Source: Salinicoccus hispanicus (GTDB lineage Bacteria > Bacillota > Bacilli > Staphylococcales > Salinicoccaceae). Taken from it: a stretch of 64,000 bases of DNA. Positions 49,451 to 57,422 of the stretch are shown here, piece by piece. The stretch lies in assembly GCF_009831115.1 (NCBI RefSeq), contig NZ_WUUK01000003.1, forward strand, positions 372,001-436,000, in the 5' to 3' direction. The position numbers were made by a program, and so were the translations under genes. Below the pieces are notes generated by a model that worked only from the letters and a program-made list of their open reading frames with translations, ran no database searches and was not told where the DNA came from. Numbering within the stretch: position 1 is the first letter of the stretch; each line of letters begins with the position of its first letter.

Positions 49451-49492
49451 TTGATGACGGTCAAGGAATGATGAAAGCAGAAGATCTATACT
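49451..49492 (+). promoter_or_regulatory. FNR-type box and promoter of the HMA gene
   Basis: TTGATGACGGTCAA at 49451-49464 matches the FNR-type consensus at 9 of 10 positions, with TATACT at 49487-49492 as -10. The centre is again 41.5 bases upstream of the predicted start, mirroring the ATPase side. Confidence 0.7.
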
Positions 49493-49522
49493 TGAGATAG
49501 AAAAAATAAAGGAGAGATCGAG

Positions 49523-49732
49523 ATGAACACAGTCAAATTTAAATTGGAACCCCTCACATGCCCATCCTGCATCAAAAAGATAGAAAGCAAAGTCGGGAAA
49601 GTGGAAGGTGTCGAAGAAGTGAAGGTCCTTTTCAACTCCAGCAAAGTGAAAGCCACCTTTGACAAAGACAAAGTGACACCAGAAGAACTGAAGACGATCA
49701 TCGAGAAACTGGGTTATGCGGTAGTCGCTTAG
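49523..49732 (+). CDS. HMA-domain metallochaperone-like protein
   Basis: 69 residues, a single heavy-metal-associated ferredoxin-like fold. The metal-binding loop is LTCPSCIKKIE (CxxC as CPSC); VEGVEEVKVLF and the final KLGYAV are standard. It may hand metal to, or take the place of, the metal-binding domain missing from the divergent ATPase. AAGGAGAG precedes ATG. Confidence 0.9.
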   Translation: MNTVKFKLEPLTCPSCIKKIESKVGKVEGVEEVKVLFNSSKVKATFDKDKVTPEELKTIIEKLGYAVVA

Positions 49733-49755
49733 AATCAACCACTGATTTTATGGAT

Positions 49756-49808
49756 GGAAATAGAAATGCGAGCCTCCTGTGGCAAGGAGGCTCGCATTTC
49801 TATTTTCC
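49756..49808 (+). terminator. Terminator after the HMA gene
   Basis: AAATAGAAATGCGAGCCTCC pairs with its complement over about 20 bp around an 8-nt loop, ending in TATTTTCC. Confidence 0.88.
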
Positions 49809-49902
49809 TGTTCTTTAATATAACAGCTGAACTCACTTCAGTTGACTTCATTACAATATGTGCATAGTATTTTTCAGTATATGAATACGACGGAGAGATA
49901 AT

Positions 49903-50712
49903 ATGAAAATAGGCATCATCGCCGATCTGCATATCGATCGGACCAGGACAGAATATACAATAGAAGATTTCAGGCAAGTACTGTCCCATGAAATGCTCAA
50001 TCAAAATATCGACTTGCTGCTCATTGCCGGTGATATTTCCAATGACTACCGGGTCACTTCGGCATTTGTCGAGTCTCTGATGGAATCAACAAATATCGAC
50101 ATCCGGTTTGTTCCGGGCAACCACGACTACTGGCAGCCGGAGGGTGTCTCAAGTACGGAGGTATACCGATTCTACAAGGACCATCCGAAAAGCCTGATCG
50201 AATCGCCGCTCATACTGGGTGATGACTGGGCGATTGTCGGTCATAGCGGCTGGTACGACTATTCCTACGCCGACCCGCGCTTCACGCTGGAGAAGCTTGC
50301 GAGTGGCAAGTTCTACGGCGGTACTTGGCAGGATAAGGTCAAAATCCACTGGCCAGTCGATGATCCGGAATTATCACGTTCCTTTGCCGAATCCGTACAG
50401 AAGGACCTGGAAACAGTCAAAGACCGCAACATCATACTGATGACGCACGTCGTGACCCATCACAGATTCACCGTGCCCACACCCCATAGACTGTTCGACT
50501 TCTATAATGCCTTCATCGGCACATCCGATTTCGACAGCTTCTATGAAGATTATCCCATCCGCTACAGCATCATGGGACACGTCCATTTCCGTCACCAGTT
50601 TGAAGCAGACGGCATCCAGTATATATGCCCCTGCCTCGGCTACCAGCGGGAATGGCGGACGGATGACCTGGCTACGGAAATCAGAAATACATTCAGAGTC
50701 ATTGAAATATAG
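49903..50712 (+). CDS. Calcineurin-type metallophosphoesterase
   Basis: 269 residues. The phosphoesterase motifs are in order: IADLHID (Asp-x-His), IAGDISNDY (GD-x(n)), PGNHDYW (GNHD), LMTHVVTHH and MGHVHF (GHxH). Two metal ions are expected at the active site. Substrate unknown. It stands alone between the metal cassette and yerC, with GGAGAG before ATG. Confidence 0.9.
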   Translation: MKIGIIADLHIDRTRTEYTIEDFRQVLSHEMLNQNIDLLLIAGDISNDYRVTSAFVESLMESTNIDIRFVPGNHDYWQPEGVSSTEVYRFYKDHPKSLIESPLILGDDWAIVGHSGWYDYSYADPRFTLEKLASGKFYGGTWQDKVKIHWPVDDPELSRSFAESVQKDLETVKDRNIILMTHVVTHHRFTVPTPHRLFDFYNAFIGTSDFDSFYEDYPIRYSIMGHVHFRHQFEADGIQYICPCLGYQREWRTDDLATEIRNTFRVIEI

Positions 50713-50740
50713 GCAGTCCCTGCATGCAGAGGCTGCCTAT
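50709..50740. terminator. Terminator shared by the phosphoesterase and yerC genes
   Basis: ATAGGCAG/CTGCCTAT 8-bp stem, its loop containing an inner CTGCATGCAG palindrome, overlapping both stop codons of the convergent genes and flanked by A and T runs. Confidence 0.7.
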
Positions 50741-51030
50741 TTCTGATCCATCCGGTCAATGATAGCGTGATAGCCTTCACTCCCATAATCCAGACACCGC
50801 TTCACTCTGGATACTGTAGCACTCGATGCACCGGTCTTATCCTGTACTTTCGAATACGTATGTCCCTCTTTTATCATCTTAGCCACCTGGAAACGCTGCT
50901 TCAATGAAACGAGTTCATTCGTTGTACATAGGTCATCGAAAAAGTGATGGCATTCCTCGACCGATTCAAGCTTCAGTATCCCCTCGAACAGATCATCCAG
51001 TTCTTTACCCCTCAGTTTATCTATCTGCAT
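50737..51030 (-). CDS. yerC: YerC/TrpR-family transcriptional repressor (HisR candidate)
   Basis: 97 residues from ATG (MQIDKLRGKELDDLFEG), 7 bases after GGAGG. The TrpR-like helical fold has the HTH in HTYSKVQDKTGASSATVSRVK. Comparative work on Gram-positive bacteria, as I remember it, names YerC as a histidine-biosynthesis regulator (HisR). Its divergent position to hisZ, with matching dyads on both promoters, supports that here. Confidence 0.88.
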   Translation of the reverse strand: MQIDKLRGKELDDLFEGILKLESVEECHHFFDDLCTTNELVSLKQRFQVAKMIKEGHTYSKVQDKTGASSATVSRVKRCLDYGSEGYHAIIDRMDQK

Positions 51031-51054
51031 ATATTTCCCTCCATTAATACGATT

Positions 51055-51088
51055 ATCATAACAAAACACTTTAGCGTTTTAAAGTGTT
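51055..51088 (-). promoter_or_regulatory. yerC promoter with overlapping dyad operator 1
   Basis: TTTAAA-17-TATGAT on the minus strand (51055-51083). AACACTTTA-GCGTTT-TAAAGTGTT (51065-51088), a perfect 9-bp dyad with a 6-base centre, covers the -35 and spacer: autorepression is likely. Confidence 0.7.
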
Positions 51089-51110
51089 AAACAAAATTGC
51101 ACCAAAAGTC

Positions 51111-51139
51111 TTGTCATTGTCAGTTTACTTTGCTATTAT
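51111..51139 (+). promoter_or_regulatory. Promoter of the his operon
   Basis: TTGTCA-17-TATTAT, about 52 bases upstream of hisZ. Confidence 0.75.
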
Positions 51140-51156
51140 CTAATTTATTGATTATT

Positions 51157-51172
51157 CTTTATCACGCTAAAG
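51157..51172 (+). promoter_or_regulatory. Dyad operator 2 in the his leader
   Basis: CTTTA-TCACGC-TAAAG, same half-site and 6-base spacing as operator 1. Its complement ACTTTAGCGT-N2-TAAAG closely matches operator 1. It lies about 11 bases after the predicted start, a roadblock position. Confidence 0.65.
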
Positions 51173-51190
51173 TATTAAAGGAGACATCGT

Positions 51191-51994
51191 ATGAAAAATG
51201 AACTGATCATCCGACGATTGAAATTTGCACAGGACTATACACAGCTGCTTGCTGATGAAAACTATCAGCTGGTCGATATGAATATGGTGGAACCATTCAA
51301 TATCGATGACAAAAGACACCATTCTTCAACCATCATCTTCGAGAAGAATGAACAGCTCTTTTCAATCCGCAGTGACTGGACACGCTCACTGCTGAACTAT
51401 AATGAAAACTATACGCTTGATGACCGCTTCTTCGGCTACTTCGGATCGGTAGTGAGGAACTATGAGACATTCTACCAGGCAGGCGTTGAGCTGTATGGCC
51501 CATCCAACGATGAAATTCTTTCAAGCATCGATATGCATCTGTCGTTTGTCACAGCAAGATATGATGAGAAATTCCAGTCCATCGTCGTCAACGACGATAC
51601 GCTGCTTGATCTGTATATCGAAAAATACGCGCTTGAAGATGATATCCGTACGCTCGTCCATGAGAAGAACCTGTCGGAAATAAAGAAACGCCTCGGTGGC
51701 AGCCACTCGCTCTATACGTTGCTTTCCGCAAAAGTAAGCGACCAGATCGATCTGGTGAATGCAGAATTCGGAGACAGTGACATCATGCTTTTCATTGAAA
51801 GACTGAAACAGCTGCTCGAAAAATATGATATGAAGTTCATACTGGATTTATCGTTCCGTTCTCCACAGTCCTACTACAACGGCTTTTATTTCCAAGCTTT
51901 CCTGAACCATGACTATCCATTGCTCAGCGGCGGGGAATATAACAGCAGCGCCTTCGGCATCGCGGTGAATCTATCTAATGGAGGATTGCTATGA
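51191..51994 (+). CDS. hisZ: ATP phosphoribosyltransferase regulatory subunit HisZ
   Basis: 267 residues, a short HisZ related to the HisRS catalytic core. The class II-like segments SIRSDWTRSLLNYNENY and SFRSPQSYYNGFYFQAF are visible; tRNA-binding parts are absent. It pairs with short-form HisG to give a feedback-inhibited enzyme. AAAGGAGA precedes ATG. First of nine his genes. Confidence 0.9.
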   Translation: MKNELIIRRLKFAQDYTQLLADENYQLVDMNMVEPFNIDDKRHHSSTIIFEKNEQLFSIRSDWTRSLLNYNENYTLDDRFFGYFGSVVRNYETFYQAGVELYGPSNDEILSSIDMHLSFVTARYDEKFQSIVVNDDTLLDLYIEKYALEDDIRTLVHEKNLSEIKKRLGGSHSLYTLLSAKVSDQIDLVNAEFGDSDIMLFIERLKQLLEKYDMKFILDLSFRSPQSYYNGFYFQAFLNHDYPLLSGGEYNSSAFGIAVNLSNGGLL

Positions 51995-52596
51995 TTACAG
52001 TTGCATTGACAAAAGGACGCCTTTTCAAGGACTTCCTGAAATATATGAATAAGAACGGACTGACCGTCTACAACGAAGCGCTCGAGGAAGAGACACGTTC
52101 GCTCTATACCATTGTCGACAATGTCAAATTCATCTTCGCCAAAGGCCCGGACGTACCGACCTATGTGGAGAGTGGGGTGGCGGATCTCGGCATCGTCGGA
52201 TCCGACATCATCACCGAGGATACATTCAATATACTGAACGTCTCCCAGCTGCCGTTCGGCGAATGCCACTTCTCGGTGGCTGCACTGCCCGACCAGCAGG
52301 AATTCAAGGTCATCGCGACGAAGTATATGAACATCGCCCACACCCACTTTAAAAACAAAAGACAGGATGTCTCTCTGATCCATCTGAATGGTTCAGTGGA
52401 ACTGGCCCCACTGCTTGGCCTGTCCGACGGCATCGTCGATATCGTCCAGACCGGTAGTACGCTCCGGGATAACGGACTCGTGGAACACGAAGAGATCATG
52501 GAAATCCACGCAAGACTCATTGCCAACAAACGGACGTTCTATACGAAAGAGGACGAGATCTATGATTTCATCAAGGAAATCGGGGTGATCGAATGA
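51991..52596 (+). CDS. hisG: ATP phosphoribosyltransferase catalytic subunit HisG (short form)
   Basis: 201 residues: the short form that needs HisZ. Start MITVALTKGRLFKDFLKYM; PRPP-binding region DGIVDIVQTGSTLRDNGL. It catalyses the first step, PRPP plus ATP. It overlaps hisZ by 4 bases. Confidence 0.97.
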   Translation: MITVALTKGRLFKDFLKYMNKNGLTVYNEALEEETRSLYTIVDNVKFIFAKGPDVPTYVESGVADLGIVGSDIITEDTFNILNVSQLPFGECHFSVAALPDQQEFKVIATKYMNIAHTHFKNKRQDVSLIHLNGSVELAPLLGLSDGIVDIVQTGSTLRDNGLVEHEEIMEIHARLIANKRTFYTKEDEIYDFIKEIGVIE

Positions 52597-53825
52597 ATGT
52601 CGCAGAATTCAAATCGGTTTTCGATGTAAAGCGCGGCTCTGCCGGTTTCGATGACTATAAAGGTGTCATGGAGATCATAGAGCAGGTCCGGACGGATGGT
52701 GACCGGGCACTGCATGACTATACGGCACAGTTCGACAATCAGACCGTGGATACTTTTAAAGTAGACAAGGCAGCACTGAAGAACAGCTATGATGCCATCT
52801 CAGAAGAAGAGCGTGAAGCGCTTGAGACGATCAAGAAACGGATAGAACAGTATCAGGGAAGCATCAAGTATAGGGATATGGATAACGGTGAGTTCCAATA
52901 CGTCTACCATCCCATTGAAAGAGTCGGCGTCTATGTACCCGGCGGTACGGCACTCTACCCATCGAGCGTGCTGATGACAGTTGTGCCGGCACTTGCTGCA
53001 GGCGTTAAGGAGATCCACGTTGTCACGCCAACTTTCGAAGAGAACAACATCACCTTCGCCGCTCTCCACATCTGTGGTGTCGAGAATGTATATACGGTCG
53101 GTGGCGCACAAGCCATTGCTGCTCTCGCTTACGGCACAGAAACGATTCCAAAAGTCGACAAAATTGTCGGACCCGGCAACTATTACGTAGCGCTTGCCAA
53201 AAGATTATTGTTCGGCGAAGTCGGCATCGACATGATTGCCGGCCCAAGCGAGATTCTGATCTATGTCGATCAGGACGTCCATATCGACGCCATCGTCTAC
53301 GATCTGTTTGCCCAGGCCGAGCATGATGTGAATGCACGGACATTTCTGATCAGTGAAGATGAAGCGGTCATAAAAGCTATAGAAGACCGTCTTGATCAGA
53401 TGATGGAAGATCAGCCACGCAGCCATATCATAAGAGATTCCATAAAAAACAATCACTACGCTGTGATCGATTCGCAGGAAGCGCTGATCGGTATGATCAA
53501 CGATATTGCACCCGAGCACGTTTCCATCCAGCATAAGGATGCGGACAGAATCATCCGTAATATCAGGTATGCCGGTGCCGTCTTCAATGGCTATTATTCA
53601 CCGGAAGCGATCGGCGACTACGTAGCCGGCCCGTCCCACGTGCTACCGACCGATAAGACCGGGCGGTTCAGCCATGGACTGAACGTCAATGACTTCATGA
53701 CGAGCCATGCAGTGATTTCACTGGAAAAAAGTACTTATGGTGAGATTGCAGGACCAGCAAAGACCATTGCCAGACGCGAGCAGCTGGATGCCCACTACCA
53801 ATCTCTACACATTCGAACGGAGTGA
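52593..53825 (+). CDS. hisD: Histidinol dehydrogenase
   Basis: 410 residues. Signature regions VGPGNYYVALAKRLLFGEVG, IDMIAGPSEILI and DLFAQAEHDVNART contain the zinc and catalytic residues; GPSHVLPTDKTGRFSHGL follows. It oxidises histidinol to histidine in two NAD steps. It overlaps hisG by 4 bases. Confidence 0.98.
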   Translation: MNVAEFKSVFDVKRGSAGFDDYKGVMEIIEQVRTDGDRALHDYTAQFDNQTVDTFKVDKAALKNSYDAISEEEREALETIKKRIEQYQGSIKYRDMDNGEFQYVYHPIERVGVYVPGGTALYPSSVLMTVVPALAAGVKEIHVVTPTFEENNITFAALHICGVENVYTVGGAQAIAALAYGTETIPKVDKIVGPGNYYVALAKRLLFGEVGIDMIAGPSEILIYVDQDVHIDAIVYDLFAQAEHDVNARTFLISEDEAVIKAIEDRLDQMMEDQPRSHIIRDSIKNNHYAVIDSQEALIGMINDIAPEHVSIQHKDADRIIRNIRYAGAVFNGYYSPEAIGDYVAGPSHVLPTDKTGRFSHGLNVNDFMTSHAVISLEKSTYGEIAGPAKTIARREQLDAHYQSLHIRTE

Positions 53826-53829
53826 TGAC

Positions 53830-54861
53830 ATGATCCATATGGACCGCAATACAAGCCCGATCTCCCCGCTCGATGATGAAGCCATCTCAGAAGTCATCAA
53901 GGCGACGAAAATTCATGAATACCCGGGAGATGAAATAGATAACTTCAAACAACTATATGCCGACTACTACGATATCGAGCCTGCCACCATCGAAGTCGCC
54001 AATGGCTCCGATGAATGGATTCAGAAGGCCATCATGACACTGGGGCACAACGGCGTCATGACACTCGACCCGGATTTTGTCATGTATCATGAGTATGCCA
54101 ATCAGGTGGATGTGCCTGTCTACACTGTTTCGTGTGATGCAGACTTCACTTTCGACTTTGATCAGGTCATCAAGGCAGTCGAATTACACAAGCCTTCTCT
54201 CTTCCTGATATCCGTACCGCATAACCCGACCGGGCGCATGTTCAGAGCCGAAGAACTTCAAGCACTGGCAGATGCGATGCAAGACGTGGACGGCTATCTC
54301 GTACTCGATGAGGCCTACTTCGAATTCGGACCGGCCTATACAAGACCGGAAGGTGCACATGTGCTGATCATCCGTACGCTCAGTAAAATGTTCGGTGTTG
54401 CGGGACTTAGAATCGGCATTGCGATTGCCAAGGACGAGACGTTCGATAAAATCACCCGTCTCAACCACCCCTACCCGGTCAACTCACTATCACTGAACTT
54501 GGCAAGCAAAATCTTCGAAAAAAGATCGACGCTTGATGTATTCATCCGTTATCAGCTCGATTCGAAAAAACGCCTTTCCAAGTCGCTTGGACAAGTATCT
54601 GATAAAATAAATATCATCGGATCCAGTACAAATTTTATTCTGACCTATGGTGAAACTGCCCGTGATCTGGCAGCCTATCTGAAATCACATGGCTATCAGG
54701 CAAGGGTGTATGACAAACCGCCGCTTGAAAATGCCGTCAGATATTCGATCATCGGACTCGAACATTACGAAACTTTCAACCAACTAATCAAGAAATGGAG
54801 CAATCAATATGATCAAGAAGGAACGCGCGACAAAGGAAACGAAAATATCCATATCACTTGA
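53830..54861 (+). CDS. hisC: Histidinol-phosphate aminotransferase
   Basis: 343 residues from ATG 4 bases after the hisD stop, with GGAG 7 bases upstream. Fold-type I PLP motifs: VANGSDEWIQKAIM, SVPHNPTGRMF, DEAYFEFG and the Schiff-base lysine in RTLSKMFGVAGLRIG. The C-terminal ~17 residues are encoded in the sequence that also begins hisB. Confidence 0.96.
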   Translation: MIHMDRNTSPISPLDDEAISEVIKATKIHEYPGDEIDNFKQLYADYYDIEPATIEVANGSDEWIQKAIMTLGHNGVMTLDPDFVMYHEYANQVDVPVYTVSCDADFTFDFDQVIKAVELHKPSLFLISVPHNPTGRMFRAEELQALADAMQDVDGYLVLDEAYFEFGPAYTRPEGAHVLIIRTLSKMFGVAGLRIGIAIAKDETFDKITRLNHPYPVNSLSLNLASKIFEKRSTLDVFIRYQLDSKKRLSKSLGQVSDKINIIGSSTNFILTYGETARDLAAYLKSHGYQARVYDKPPLENAVRYSIIGLEHYETFNQLIKKWSNQYDQEGTRDKGNENIHIT

Positions 54862-55387
54862 TGATGAGAAGTCACCCAACGACTCCTCCATCTCGACCGG
54901 TGTCGGCTTCTTTGATCATATGCTGACACTGTTCAGCTTCCACTCCGGCCTCTACCTCAATGTTGAAGCGGACGGTGATCTTGAAGTGGACGACCACCAT
55001 ACCGTCGAGGATGTCGGCATCATTCTCGGCCAGATGATCCGTGAACTTTATGTCGAGAAGTCCTCATACCAGCGCTATGGCACCACCTATATACCGATGG
55101 ACGAATCCCTGGCGCGTGTCGTGCTCGATCTTTCCGGCCGACCGCACCTCAGTTTCCAGGCACACTTCTCGAAAGAGAAGGTCGGTACATTCGATACGGA
55201 ACTGGTCATGGAATTCTTCAACGCAGTGAGCATGAACAGCCGGATGACGCTGCATATCGATTTGCTCAAAGGCGGCAATACGCACCACGAAATTGAAGCG
55301 ATCTTCAAAGGATTTGCCAGAAGCCTGAAAGCCGCACTTGCACCGAGTGATGCAGGCGTACCTTCCTCAAAGGGTGTCATCGAATGA
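54809..55387 (+). CDS. hisB: Imidazoleglycerol-phosphate dehydratase
   Basis: 192 residues, monofunctional form. The His/Glu metal motifs FFDHMLT, DDHHTVEDVG and GNTHHEIEAIFK are present. ATG is 4 bases after GGAG and overlaps hisC by 53 bases, longer than usual; no later ATG would keep the family N-terminus, so the overlap seems real. Confidence 0.96.
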   Translation: MIKKERATKETKISISLDDEKSPNDSSISTGVGFFDHMLTLFSFHSGLYLNVEADGDLEVDDHHTVEDVGIILGQMIRELYVEKSSYQRYGTTYIPMDESLARVVLDLSGRPHLSFQAHFSKEKVGTFDTELVMEFFNAVSMNSRMTLHIDLLKGGNTHHEIEAIFKGFARSLKAALAPSDAGVPSSKGVIE

Positions 55388-55959
55388 TCGGCATCATAGA
55401 CTATTCCCTCGGTAATATACAGAACATAAAGAATGCACTCGAGAAGCTTGAATATGAATATATCCTTTCAAGCAAATATGAAGATCTGAAGGATTGCGAT
55501 GCCATCCTGCTGCCTGGTGTCGGCCATTTCGGCAATGCGATGGAAACCATCGATCGTCTTGATATCAAGTGGGATCTGTTGAAACTGGCTGAAACGAAGC
55601 GGTTCATCGGCATCTGTCTCGGCATGCAGCTGCTTTTTGAGGAGAGCGCGGAAGGCGACGCAAAGGGACTCGGTCTACTGCCCGGAAGAATCATCCGGAT
55701 GAAAACACCGCATCCTGTGCCGCACCTCGGTTGGAACACACTCACAAGCACGAACCCGGTGCTTGACGGCAAGGACGTCTATTTTGTACACAGCTTCATG
55801 GCTGAGAGCACAGAACACGCCATCGCCACAGCGGAATATGGTGTGACCGTACCGGCAGTTGTAAAAAAGGGCAATATCATCGGCATCCAGTTCCATCCGG
55901 AAAAATCCGGAGATCTTGGTGTCGATATGCTGAAGCAAGCCATTGAAGGAGGACTATAG
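55384..55959 (+). CDS. hisH: Imidazole glycerol phosphate synthase glutaminase subunit HisH
   Basis: 191 residues. Class I glutamine amidotransferase with the nucleophile in FIGICLGMQLLFE and the His-Glu pair in GIQFHPEKSG. It supplies ammonia to HisF. Overlaps hisB by 4 bases. Confidence 0.98.
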   Translation: MIGIIDYSLGNIQNIKNALEKLEYEYILSSKYEDLKDCDAILLPGVGHFGNAMETIDRLDIKWDLLKLAETKRFIGICLGMQLLFEESAEGDAKGLGLLPGRIIRMKTPHPVPHLGWNTLTSTNPVLDGKDVYFVHSFMAESTEHAIATAEYGVTVPAVVKKGNIIGIQFHPEKSGDLGVDMLKQAIEGGL

Positions 55960-56661
55960 ATGAACATCATCCCAGCAATCGATATCATCGACGGTCAGAA
56001 CGTCCGTCTGACCCAGGGCGACTATGATAAGAAAACATCGATGAAGCGGACACCTGAGGAGGCGATCGCCTTCTACAGTAGTTTCGATCAAGTGGCCCGT
56101 ATCCACATCGTCGATCTTATGGGTGCATTGAAACAGAACGCTCAAGAGTCCACTATCATACAGAAATTGAAGCAAAAGACTACGCTTCCCCTGCAGATCG
56201 GTGGAGGGCTGAGAAACACCGAAACACTCGAAAAATATGATGCCATCGGCATCGACTACTTCATTCTCGGTACCCGGGCCATCATGGACTTCGAATGGTT
56301 GAAATCAGTTGCCACAAAGTTCCCAGGACGCATATTTGTTGGTGTCGATGCCAGAGAGAACGACATCTACATCAATGGTTGGACTGAAAACAGTGGTATC
56401 GTGATCGATGACTACATTGAAAAGATAGAAAGTCTCGATATCGCCGGCATCATCTATACCGATATCAATAAGGATGGCATGAACCAGGGGCCGAACTTCG
56501 AGAATACAAAGCGGATCAATGACCTGACACGCCACACCGTCATCGCAAGTGGCGGTGTCAGAGACAAGGCAGATCTCGACCAGCTCGAGTCGATGGGAAT
56601 CACTCATGCCATCGTCGGCAAAGCCAGTCATAGCAACGACTTCTGGAGGGGAATCAGATGA
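55960..56661 (+). CDS. hisA: Phosphoribosylformimino-AICAR-P isomerase HisA
   Basis: 233 residues. A TIM barrel with N-terminal PAIDIIDGQNVRLTQGD (catalytic Asp8 type) and TDINKDGMNQGPNF (second Asp), phosphate loops GGGLR and ASGGVR. AAGGAGGAC precedes ATG directly after the hisH stop. Confidence 0.97.
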   Translation: MNIIPAIDIIDGQNVRLTQGDYDKKTSMKRTPEEAIAFYSSFDQVARIHIVDLMGALKQNAQESTIIQKLKQKTTLPLQIGGGLRNTETLEKYDAIGIDYFILGTRAIMDFEWLKSVATKFPGRIFVGVDARENDIYINGWTENSGIVIDDYIEKIESLDIAGIIYTDINKDGMNQGPNFENTKRINDLTRHTVIASGGVRDKADLDQLESMGITHAIVGKASHSNDFWRGIR

Positions 56662-57422
56662 TCAAAAAACGCATCATTCCATGCCTCGATGTCAAAGAGG
56701 GACGCGTCGTCAAAGGTGTGAACTTTGTCGGATTGAGGGACGTCGGTGACCCTGTGGAACTGGCTACTCGATACAACGCAGAAGGCGCAGATGAACTCGT
56801 GTTACTCGACATATCCAAGACCCAGAACGGACATGATCTGATGATCGATGTCATCCGCGAAACTGCCAAAGCCCTATTCATTCCGCTGACAATCGGTGGT
56901 GGCATCTCGACAGTCGATGATATCCGCCAGCTACTCAACGCAGGCGCCGATAAGGTCAGCGTCAACTCCGCTGCCCTCAGAAATCCGGAACTGATCCGTG
57001 AAGCCAGTGAAGTGTTCGGAAGCCAGTGCATATGCGTCGCGATAGATGTAAAGTATGATCCCGATGCAACAGACTACTTCGTCCACACCCATGGCGGTTC
57101 GAAAAAGACGGAGATCCGTGCTTTCGAATGGATCGAGCAGTGTGCCGCACTCGGTGCTGGGGAATTCCTCATTACAAGCATGGATCATGACGGCGTCAAG
57201 CAGGGCTTCGACATCGACTTTCTCGCGCGTGCAAATAAAATGGTGGATATTCCGATCATCGCAAGCGGCGGTGCCGGGAATGCAGCCCACTTTACGGAAC
57301 TCTTCCAGGAAACCGGTGTATCGGCTGGACTGGCAGCTTCCATCTTCCACAACAAGGAAGTTGAAATCAAAGATTTAAAAGAAGATCTTCATCAATCAGA
57401 AATCGAGGTGAGATTCATATGA
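56658..57422 (+). CDS. hisF: Imidazole glycerol phosphate synthase cyclase subunit HisF
   Basis: 254 residues. IIPCLDVKEGRVVKGVNF with the first catalytic Asp, TSMDHDGVKQGFD with the second, and phosphate-binding GGGIS and ASGGAG. It joins HisH to make imidazole glycerol phosphate and AICAR. Overlaps hisA by 4 bases. Confidence 0.98.
   Translation: MIKKRIIPCLDVKEGRVVKGVNFVGLRDVGDPVELATRYNAEGADELVLLDISKTQNGHDLMIDVIRETAKALFIPLTIGGGISTVDDIRQLLNAGADKVSVNSAALRNPELIREASEVFGSQCICVAIDVKYDPDATDYFVHTHGGSKKTEIRAFEWIEQCAALGAGEFLITSMDHDGVKQGFDIDFLARANKMVDIPIIASGGAGNAAHFTELFQETGVSAGLAASIFHNKEVEIKDLKEDLHQSEIEVRFI

Noticed and set aside
49409-49738. Open frame opposite the HMA gene
   Set aside because: The plus-strand HMA protein has a clear CxxC fold, ribosome-binding site and promoter; the opposite frame has none.
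49903-50712. Metallophosphoesterase as the missing histidinol phosphatase
   Set aside because: It is a calcineurin-type fold, not the PHP or HAD/IMPase types known for that step, and is separated from his by the convergent yerC gene and a terminator.
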